This document shows positions 57,190-64,000 of a DNA stretch of 64,000 nt, piece by piece; positions within the stretch are counted from its first letter, which is position 1, and every line of letters starts with the position of its first letter. The notes beneath the pieces were generated by a model that was not told where the DNA came from, made no database searches, and saw only the letters and a program-made list of their open reading frames with translations. The position numbers and the translations under genes were made by a program. The stretch is from Tragulus kanchil (lineage: Eukaryota; Chordata; Mammalia; Artiodactyla; Tragulidae), in NCBI GenBank assembly GCA_022376925.1, contig JAIOJX010000032.1, positions 201,434,939 through 201,498,938 of the forward strand. The letters run 5' to 3'.

Positions 57190-57383
57190 CTCACGCTCAT
57201 TTGCGTTTGACTCTACGACTCTATGGACTGTAGCCTGCCAGGCTCCTCTGTCCACGGAATTGTCCAGGCAAGAATACTGGAGTGAGTTGCCATTTCCTTC
57301 TCCAGGGGATCTTTCTGACTCAGGGATCGAAACCTTGTCTCCTGCACTGGCAATCTTTACCACTGAGGCACCAGAAAAGCCCC
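57190..57383 (-). mobile_element. Bov-tA SINE; second copy 58371-58564
   Basis: Reverse orientation: tctatggactgtagcctgccaggctcctctgtcc, ccaggcaagaatactggagtg, ttccttctccaggggatc, cactgaggcaccagaaaagccc. Confidence 0.93.
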
Positions 57384-57638
57384 ACACATGTAAACATAGG
57401 ACCGAAATCAACTACCCTGTTCCAAGTGAGAACAGAGTGTGTGGTCGACAGAGGCACTCAGAGGCCGCCAACAGGGGCCGCCTTCCAAGGGCGACGGAAA
57501 GCCAATCTTCAAAAGAATGAGGATATTACAGACTTGAAAATAGAAAACATCAATCAAATATAATATATGCACTTTGGATACAGATTTGAATTAGCTTTAG
57601 AAATTTGAAGGACAGCAAGGAAGATTTAAATATAGACT

Positions 57639-58564
57639 AGGGTTTCCCTGGTGACTCAGATGGTAAGATCTCGGTGGATGGTAAGATTGGATGGAGATCT
57701 GGGTTCGATCCCTAGGTCGGAAATGGCAATCCACTCCAGGATTCTTTCTTGGAAAATTTCATGGACAGAGGAGCCTGGCGGGCTACAATCCATGGGCTCA
57801 CAAAGAGTCAGACATGACTGAGTGACTAACACTTTAGCTATTAAAGATATTAAGAAATCATTGTCAATTTTGTTAGGTATGATCATGGTCCTGTACTTAA
57901 GGTGTTTTTAAAGCTCCTTATCTACTACAGAGAGATACTAAAGTATTTACAAATGAAATATAAGATGCTAGAGATCTGCTTTTAAGTATTTCAACAAAAA
58001 ATAATAAAACATAAATGAATGAAGAAAGTACATGATGGAATGAATAAATAAAGGGAAGAGTAGTAAAACAAGACTGGCAAAATGCTGATAATTTGTAAAG
58101 CTGGATGACAGTTCTACAGGGGTTCATATACTATCCTTATGGAAGGTTGAAATTCTCATAATGAAAATTTTAAATAAAATTTTTTTAATTAATTAATTAA
58201 TTAATTATTCCAGACAGCTAGGATGAGTGAGGAGGGAAGGGTCACAGAGGAAAGGTACCTGAGCTGAGTCCTGAAGGAAGACAGGGAATCTTTCAAGGGG
58301 CAAAGGGCTTTCCAGGCTGAGCAAAGACACACAGATGTGTCACACGGCTCTCTCTGGAAGGACCAAAGGTCTCACGCTCATTTGCGTTTGACTCTACGAC
58401 TCTATGGACTGTAGCCTGCCAGGCTCCTCTGTCCACGGAATTGTCCAGGCAAGAATACTGGAGTGAGTTGCCATTTCCTTCTCCAGGGGATCTTTCTGAC
58501 TCAGGGATCGAAACCTTGTCTCCTGCACTGGCAATCTTTACCACTGAGGCACCAGAAAAGCCCC
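57639..58564. mobile_element. Second copies of two Bov-tA SINEs (57639-57836 plus, 58371-58564 minus)
   Basis: Carried by tandem duplication 15 at offset 1181. Confidence 0.9.
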
Positions 58565-59034
58565 ACACATGTAAACATAGGACCGAAATCAACTACCCTG
58601 TTCCAAGTGAGAACAGAGTGTGTGGTCGACAGAGGCACTCAGAGGCCGCCAACAGGGGCCGCCTTCCAAGGACGGGAAAGCAATAAACCTCTTTCCATTG
58701 GGTTTTGCCTGACAAGGCAGTTTGGAAGCCAGCTGAGTTATCAGGGACAGCACCTTCCGCCCTCCTGAGTCATCACAGATACTCAGACGCACAGCAGACT
58801 CTGCAAGAGCACCTTATAGATGCATAACCTCAGAACCGAGGGGGTCCAGCTTGCTGGTAGTCTGGAAGCCCAGCCCACAGACATTAAAATAGCTCTCCTC
58901 CTGCCTCCCGAGCCTCCAGCCGCAATCCCCACCTGCCCGCTGCCCACCTCCAGCTGCACACAGGAAGCTTGCTGGCTTTGCATTCACCTCAGGACCTATC
59001 TGGCCTGGTTCAGACGGGTCCCACTGATCCTTAC

Positions 59035-59118
59035 CTTGGATCGAAGCTGCACGTATTCCTCCGAGCCATAGGGGACACTTCTCAGGGAGGTAAGATAGTC
59101 GTAACTGATCACAGCTGT
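59035..59118 (-). CDS. ADCK1: ADCK1 coding exon, intact copy (28 codons)
   Basis: This is the exon just upstream, in protein order, of the KxGQ exon at 14139-14342. On the minus strand the acceptor is ..ttggttcacag (forward 59119-59130) and the donor is gtaa (forward ttac, 59031-59034). The 84 nt encode TAVISYDYLTSLRSVPYG followed by SEEYVQLRSK, phase 0 at both ends. In mammalian ADCK1 this stretch follows the N-terminal membrane-anchor region and leads directly into VHLRSARR, exactly as the other exon begins. It lies in the first copy of a 1.1-kb tandem duplication (58993-60114), about 40 nt from that block's start. The second copy is frameshifted (60157-60238), so this one should be used in a gene model. 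The start-codon exon should lie above 64000 and was not seen. Confidence 0.93.
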
Positions 59119-59289
59119 CTGTGAACCAAGAAAGAAGAAGGCTCAGCTCCAGACATCAAATATTACCCCTCGATCCAAGGCCTGCAACTGCAGGCCCCTG
59201 ACACAGGTGGTGTGCCCAGGGAAGTAGTCCTACCTCTAAGAGGCCCTGCCCCCAGATTCTTATCTGCTTGGCTTCTTCCTGTCATTCTA

Positions 59290-59548
59290 AATTTTTTTTT
59301 TTTAAGATTTATTTATTTATTTATTTTGGGCGGGGGTCGGGTTGGGGAGGGAGGGAAGCAGGCGGGACACGTCTGTCGTTGCTGAGCGCCGGCTCTGGGC
59401 GCATGTGCTCCAGAGCTCTGGCTTGGTAATTGGACACATCAGTCCAGCCGATCCGCGGCACGTGGGATCTTCCCAGGCCAGGGCTCGAACCGGCGCCCCT
59501 TGCACTGCAAGGCGGTGTCCTTACCCACTGGACCACCAGGGGAAGCCC
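59290..59548 (-). mobile_element. CHR-related SINE, internally deleted, with 16-bp perfect TSD; second copy 60411-60669
   Basis: Reverse orientation: T run, aagatttatttatttatttattttggg, G-rich block, gctgagcgccggctctgggcgcatg, gctctggcttggtaattgg, gggctcgaacc, ctggaccaccaggggaagcc. It lacks the usual block around ttcatccatctttgttctttgg. tcttcctgtcattcta lies at 59274-59289 and 59549-59564. Confidence 0.93.
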
Positions 59549-59579
59549 TCTTCCTGTCATTCTAGACTCTTCACTAATA

Positions 59580-59835
59580 CCACCCCTGCAGAGACCCTCA
59601 GTCTAAAGTGACCTCCACCCACCAGGAACTCCCAATTCTTTATTAAGACAAACCACAGTCCAAAGTTACCTTGCTCGTTTGTTTCCTTGTATATGGATGG
59701 TCTCTACTTCACTAGAAATTAAGTTCTCCAAGCACAGGGGTGTGTCCTTCCTGTTCATCATCCTAGTCCCTGCATCTTAAATAGTGCCAGTCGCACAGGT
59801 AAGTGCCTGATAAATACTAGTTAAATAAATGCCAT
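59580..59835 (+). mobile_element. L2 LINE 3' end; second copy 60701-60956
   Basis: cactagaaattaagttctccaagcacagggg..ctagtccctgcatcttaaatagtgcc..ggtaagtgcctgataaatactagttaaataaatg is the standard L2 3' terminus. Confidence 0.78.
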
Positions 59836-60156
59836 TCAATACACTTATCCCACCCCTCCATATCACAAATAAACACCATGTCATATTTATGTTTGCTCTA
59901 ATAGCATAAGTTTTCATTCTAGGGTCCTTGGCCAAAACTCCAGGAGAGGTTCCCTTATACTTGATGAGTCAGAAAGTTACAGGCTCCCGGGGATCTCAGG
60001 CACAGAGGAGCCTGGGAGGTTGCTGAGCCTGAACCTTCCCTTTTAGAATTCAGCAACTGAGGCCCCTAGAAATTAAGGGGCTTAACAAGGCTTGTACTGA
60101 GAGGTATCCATTCCGACCTATCTGGCCTGGTTCAGACGGGTCCCACTGATCCTTAC

Positions 60157-60238
60157 CTTGGATCAGCTGCACGTATTCCTCCGAGCCATAGGGGACACTT
60201 CTCAGGGAGGTAAGATAGTCGTAACTGATCACAGCTGT
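60157..60238 (-). pseudogene. ADCK1: Second copy of the ADCK1 28-codon exon, frameshifted by a 2-nt deletion
   Basis: This is identical to the exon at 59035-59118 except for loss of 2 nt: forward ggatcgaagctgc (59038) becomes ggatcagctgc (60160). It is 82 nt instead of 84 and the frame breaks after ..EEYVQL. Acceptor and donor sequences are retained, so a gene predictor could include it as an extra exon. It sits within the first 125 nt of the second copy of a tandem duplication, where the other duplications in this window also carry indels. The likely explanation is a low-quality contig or read end, not a biological pseudo-exon. A real tandem exon duplication remains possible but unlikely. 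Confidence 0.85.
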
Positions 60239-60410
60239 CTGTGAACCAAGAAAGAAGAAGGCTCAGCTCCAGACATCAAATATTACCCCTCGATCCAAGG
60301 CCTGCAACTGCAGGCCCCTGACACAGGTGGTGTGCCCAGGGAAGTAGTCCTACCTCTAAGAGGCCCTGCCCCCAGATTCTTATCTGCTTGGCTTCTTCCT
60401 GTCATTCTAA

Positions 60411-60669
60411 ATTTTTTTTTTTTTAAGATTTATTTATTTATTTATTTTGGGCGGGGGTCGGGTTGGGGAGGGAGGGAAGCAGGCGGGACACGTCTGTCGT
60501 TGCTGAGCGCCGGCTCTGGGCGCATGTGCTCCAGAGCTCTGGCTTGGTAATTGGACACATCAGTCCAGCCGATCCGCGGCACGTGGGATCTTCCCAGGCC
60601 AGGGCTCGAACCGGCGCCCCTTGCACTGCAAGGCGGTGTCCTTACCCACTGGACCACCAGGGGAAGCCC
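60411..60669 (-). mobile_element. Second copy of the CHR-related SINE of 59290-59548
   Basis: Carried by tandem duplication 16; one T longer in the T run. Confidence 0.92.
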
Positions 60670-61373
60670 TCTTCCTGTCATTCTAGACTCTTCACTAATA
60701 CCACCCCTGCAGAGACCCTCAGTCTAAAGTGACCTCCACCCACCAGGAACTCCCAATTCTTTATTAAGACAAACCACAGTCCAAAGTTACCTTGCTCGTT
60801 TGTTTCCTTGTATATGGATGGTCTCTACTTCACTAGAAATTAAGTTCTCCAAGCACAGGGGTGTGTCCTTCCTGTTCATCATCCTAGTCCCTGCATCTTA
60901 AATAGTGCCAGTCGCACAGGTAAGTGCCTGATAAATACTAGTTAAATAAATGCCATTCAATACACTTATCCCACCCCTCCATATCACAAATAAACACCAT
61001 GTCATATTTATGTTTGCTCTAATAGCATAAGTTTTCATTCTAGGGTCCTTGGCCAAAACTCCAGGAGAGGTTCCCTTATACTTGATGAGTCAGAAAGTTA
61101 CAGGCTCCCGGGGATCTCAGGCACAGAGGAGCCTGGGAGGTTGCTGAGCCTGAACCTTCCCTTTTAGAATTCAGCAACTGAGGCCCCTAGAAATTAAGGG
61201 GCTTAACAAGGCTTGTACTGAGAGGTATCCATTCCTGTGTCTATACTCCCAAAGCTACATTCCACTCCACATATACTTACCGGCTACCAAACACGAGCAA
61301 GGCCTGGCCTGAGTGGTACACAAGAATAATTAAGACCAGAGCCCTGCATGATGGATAATCATCCAGACAGGGA

Positions 61374-61479
61374 AAGACAAATACTGAATGATATTACTTA
61401 AATGTGGAATCTAAAAAATACAGCAATAGAGATAATAACAAACAAGAAGCAGATCCACAGATATGGAGAACAAACTCCA
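61374..61479 (+). mobile_element. L1 3'-end-like fragment; second copy 62451-62556
   Basis: gacaaatactgaatgatattacttaaatgtggaatctaaaaaatac and cagatccacagatatggagaacaaact match the wording of the L1 3' end in ruminants. Confidence 0.6.
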
Positions 61480-61985
61480 TGGTGTGGCCACTCACCTAGA
61501 GCCAGACATACTGGAGTGGGAAGTCAAGTGGCCTTAGGAAGCATTACCATGAGCAAAGCTAGTGGAGGCAATGGAACTCCAGCTGAGCTATTTAAAATCC
61601 TAAAGGATGATGCTGTTAAAGTGTTGCACTCAAATTTGGAAAACTCGGCAGTGGCCGCAGGACTGGAAAAGATCAGTTTTCATTCCAGTCCCAAAGAAGG
61701 GCCACGCCAAAGAACATTCAAACTACTGCACCATTTCACTCATTTCACAAGCTCTCAAGGTAATGCTCAAAATCCTTCAAGGATTTAGCAGTATATGAAT
61801 TGAGAAATTCTAGATGTACAAGCTGGATTTAGAAAAGGCAGAGGAACCAGAGATCAAATTGTCAATAACTGTTGGATCATAGAGAAAACAAGGGAATTTC
61901 AGAAAAACATCTATTTCTGCTTCACTGACTATACTAAAGCCTTTGACTGTGTAGACCACAAAAAACCATGGAAAATTCTTCAAGA
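61480..61985 (+). mobile_element. BovB LINE reverse-transcriptase fragment, broken; second copy 62557-63062
   Basis: Sense BovB ORF remnant. It includes a segment reading GTPAELFKILKDDAVKVLH, a second frame reading IWKTRQWPQDWKRSVFIP then VPKKGHAKEHSNY, and further on FTDYTKAFDCVDHKK, the motif-A region of the reverse transcriptase. The pieces lie in different frames with stops between them, so the gene is dead. The motif with the catalytic YADD is not reached; the sequence leaves BovB near 61985. Confidence 0.88.
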
Positions 61986-62556
61986 CATGGAATATAAAGC
62001 ATCTATAAACCTAAAATTATCCCGAGAAAACATTTATTTATAAAAGAAAAGAATGGCACAGCCTGGTGAATGGTTTATACAGTACTGACTTATACCTTCC
62101 TCCCTCCTCTCTGACTATTCAGTTACTCATTCTAGATCCAGGAGAGGTTCCCTTATACTTGATGAGTCAGAAAGTTACAGGCTCCCGGGGATCTCAGGCA
62201 CAGAGGAGCCTGGGAGGTTGCTGAGCCTGAACCTTCCCTTTTAGAATTCAGCAACTGAGGCCCCTAGAAATTAAGGGGCTTAACAAGGCTTGTACTGAGA
62301 GGTATCCATTCCTGTGTCTATACTCCCAAAGCTACATTCCACTCCACATATACTTACCGGCTACCAAACACGAGCAAGGCCTGGCCTGAGTGGTACACAA
62401 GAATAATTAAGACCAGAGCCCTGCATGATGGATAATCATCCAGACAGGGAAAGACAAATACTGAATGATATTACTTAAATGTGGAATCTAAAAAATACAG
62501 CAATAGAGATAATAACAAACAAGAAGCAGATCCACAGATATGGAGAACAAACTCCA

Positions 62557-63062
62557 TGGTGTGGCCACTCACCTAGAGCCAGACATACTGGAGTGGGAAG
62601 TCAAGTGGCCTTAGGAAGCATTACCATGAGCAAAGCTAGTGGAGGCAATGGAACTCCAGCTGAGCTATTTAAAATCCTAAAGGATGATGCTGTTAAAGTG
62701 TTGCACTCAAATTTGGAAAACTCGGCAGTGCCCGCAGGACTGGAAAAGATCAGTTTTCATTCCAGTCCCAAAGAAGGGCCACGCCAAAGAACATTCAAAC
62801 TACTGCACCATTTCACTCATTTCACAAGCTCTCAAGGTAATGCTCAAAATCCTTCAAGGATTTAGCAGTATATGAATTGAGAAATTCTAGATGTACAAGC
62901 TGGATTTAGAAAAGGCAGAGGAACCAGAGATCAAATTGTCAATAACTGTTGGATCATAGAGAAAACAAGGGAATTTCAGAAAAACATCTATTTCTGCTTC
63001 ACTGACTATACTAAAGCCTTTGACTGTGTAGACCACAAAAAACCATGGAAAATTCTTCAAGA
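62557..63062 (+). mobile_element. Second copy of the BovB fragment
   Basis: Carried by tandem duplication 17 at offset 1077. A third, partial copy begins at 63946. Confidence 0.88.
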
Positions 63063-64000
63063 CATGGAATATAAAGCATCTATAAACCTAAAATTATCCC
63101 GAGAAAACATTTATTTATAAAAGAAAAGAATGGCACAGCCTGGTGAATGGTTTATACAGTACTGACTTATACCTTCCTCCCTCCTCTCTGACTATTCAGA
63201 TCTCTAAGGTTCCATCCAACCCTGCTTTCCCTGAGGCACTCATCCTGACACCCAGCCCACAGGACTCACTCCTGTGTCTGAGGCCCCACAGCAGCTGTCA
63301 CCTGAGTCATGCAAACTGACACAATACATGGCTTTAGATTGGCTTTTCGACCCATTCATGTGAACACTCCACAACCAGAAACTCCTTCCAAGCTGCACCT
63401 GAGTGAGAGAGACAGTTCATTTCTACCTTGAAGCCTGTAAGACTGGGCTCAGGAAGGCATTCAGAAAGCAGTTGGGAATGGTGTCCTATTCCATGGCCTG
63501 TTTATCTATGTGTTGATCTTGAGTCTGTGATCCAGTTTACCTTGAGTAGAGGCACCACATCCAAGTCAGGCTAGGGAGAAGACGGGACAACACTGAGTTG
63601 GAACTAAGGAAATGCTTAGACAGGAGCCCACACAGACTGTGCATGGGAATATATCTAAACTAAGGGGAGGAAAGCATGAGCTCATTCTGCAGCAGACAAA
63701 GGAGGAAAGGAGGCGGGAAGTCCATGGCAACCTGCCCACCACGGAGCAGTTACACAGGGCTATCTGCAAGAGCCGCTTTCAGCAAAGTCATGGAGGGAAT
63801 GACCACACTAGAACAATGTTACTGGGCCAACACTGAAGAAATCTCTAACAGTCAAATATTCAGCTCAGCTTCTGTTAGTCTGGGGGCTTGGGGCAGATTC
63901 TCAAAGTTCTTCCAGGCCCAGATCCTCTGAGTAGGCGCCCTGCGTCCATTTCACTCATTTCACAAGCTCTCAAGGTAATGCTCAAAATCCTTCAAGGATT
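62808..64000 (+). repeat. Tandem duplication 18, cut by the window end: 62808.. and 63946-64000
   Basis: ccatttcactcatttcacaagc..caaaatccttcaaggatt at 63946-64000 repeats 62808-62862 (and 61731-61785). The offset is 1138. It follows unrelated sequence (..gtaggcgccctgcgt), so it looks like the start of the next duplicated block. Confidence 0.9.
63200..63945. other. Unique intronic sequence
   Basis: No exon or repeat recognised. The first ADCK1 coding exon was looked for on the minus strand and not found. Confidence 0.45.

Larger units (their letters stand above)
56339..58672 (+). repeat. Tandem duplication 15: 56339-57522 and 57523-58672
   Basis: Direct copies at offset 1181-1184. The start of the second copy has lost bases (ttgaaaaatagagaaaac/ttgaaaatagaaaac). 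The first copy ends ttccaagggcgacggaaagccaatcttcaaaagaatgagg against ttccaaggacgggaaagcaataaacc in the second. Confidence 0.95.
14343..59034 (-). other. ADCK1: ADCK1 intron between the 28-codon and 68-codon exons
   Basis: The two flanking exons encode adjacent protein segments (..VQLRSK then VHLRSARR..), so no coding exon is expected between them. The intron is 44.7 kb as assembled. Removing the thirteen tandem duplications wholly inside it (about 14.6 kb) leaves about 30 kb. It is filled with SINEs, L1, BovB, L2, MIR and MaLR relics in both orientations. No open reading frame here has convincing protein features apart from repeat-derived fragments. Confidence 0.85.
58993..61235 (+). repeat. 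Tandem duplication 16: 58993-60114 and 60115-61235 (contains the ADCK1 exon)
   Basis: Direct copies; the offset falls from 1122 to 1120 at the ADCK1 exon because of the 2-nt deletion, then 1121 after the T-run. The first copy ends gaggtatccattcc and restarts gacctatctggcc; the second continues tgtgtctatactcc. Confidence 0.96.
61060..63199 (+). repeat. Tandem duplication 17: 61060-62136 and 62137-63199
   Basis: Direct copies at offset 1077. The first copy ends tctctgactattcag then ttactcattctaga, restarting tccaggagaggttcc. The second continues atctctaaggttcc. One interior difference (cagtggccgc/cagtgcccgc). The first 175 nt are also in duplication 16. Confidence 0.95.
59119..64000 (-). other. 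ADCK1: Part of the ADCK1 intron upstream of the 28-codon exon
   Basis: The stretch begins at the splice acceptor at 59119-59130. It contains a CHR-related SINE, an L2 3' end, an L1 3'-end-like piece and a BovB reverse-transcriptase fragment, most of them doubled by tandem duplications. The first coding exon of ADCK1 (methionine start and membrane anchor) was not found, so it should lie above 64000. Confidence 0.75.

Noticed and set aside
60050..60232. 60-codon open frame beginning MISYDYL as an alternative ADCK1 start
   Set aside because: The methionine arises because GTG ATC is read one base off or from the frameshifted second exon copy; the acceptor and the intact first copy show it is an internal exon.
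61402..61788. 128-codon open frame as a host gene
   Set aside because: It runs from an L1-like piece into a frameshifted BovB segment.
4063..64000. Reading the 1.1-kb tandem units as a new satellite, mobile element or amplification system
   Set aside because: The units share no sequence with each other, respect no element boundaries, and carry errors only at their inner ends. An unmerged-overlap artefact explains all of this.

Overview
This is a window of ruminant nuclear DNA. The repeats fix the clade: BovB (RTE-type) LINE fragments at 3008-3422, 37404-37668 and 61480-61985, Bov-tA SINEs, tRNA-Glu/CHR-type SINEs, and older mammalian MIR, L2, L1 and MaLR relics. The species cannot be named from the sequence alone. 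There is no bacterial, viral or CRISPR content.

Only one gene is supported: ADCK1 (aarF domain-containing kinase 1, a mitochondrial UbiB-family protein), on the minus strand. Two consecutive coding exons are visible. A 28-codon exon at 59035-59118 (ending ..VQLRSK) is followed in protein order by a 68-codon exon at 14139-14342 (beginning VHLRSARR.. and carrying the family KxGQ motif, KVGQ). Both have AG/GT splice sites and phase 0, and they join into one reading frame. The first coding exon should lie beyond 64000 and the kinase-domain exons below 1; neither was found here. Almost everything else is intron: 1-14138 (downstream intron), 14343-59034 (intron between the two exons) and 59119-64000 (upstream intron).

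The dominant unusual structure is a ladder of 18 direct tandem duplications (the last cut by the window end), each about 1.08-1.18 kb and nearly identical within a pair. They are unrelated in sequence from one pair to the next. Junctions lie at about 5169, 7753, 16730, 20021, 24186, 26108, 28007, 30040, 32045, 39951, 41834, 43684, 50019, 51862, 57523, 60115, 62137 and 63946. Mismatches and indels concentrate at the 3' end of the first copy and the 5' start of the second copy. That is what two overlapping sequence ends give when they are abutted instead of merged. Successive junctions often lie 1.8-2.0 kb apart, and neighbouring duplications overlap so that short segments occur three times. I read this as an assembly or gap-fill artefact, not a satellite or a new element. 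About 19 kb of the 64 kb is then redundant, and the ADCK1 intron shrinks from about 44.7 kb to about 30 kb. One duplication (58993-61235) copies the ADCK1 exon, and the second copy (60157-60238) carries a 2-nt deletion that breaks the frame.

The next most interesting item is a family of CHR-related SINEs with a distinctive 3' body. There are seven independent insertions, several with near-perfect target-site duplications (TSDs), which look younger than the ordinary CHR element at 38195-38543. One of them contains a 17-bp perfect hairpin. I found no undescribed biological system that I could defend.
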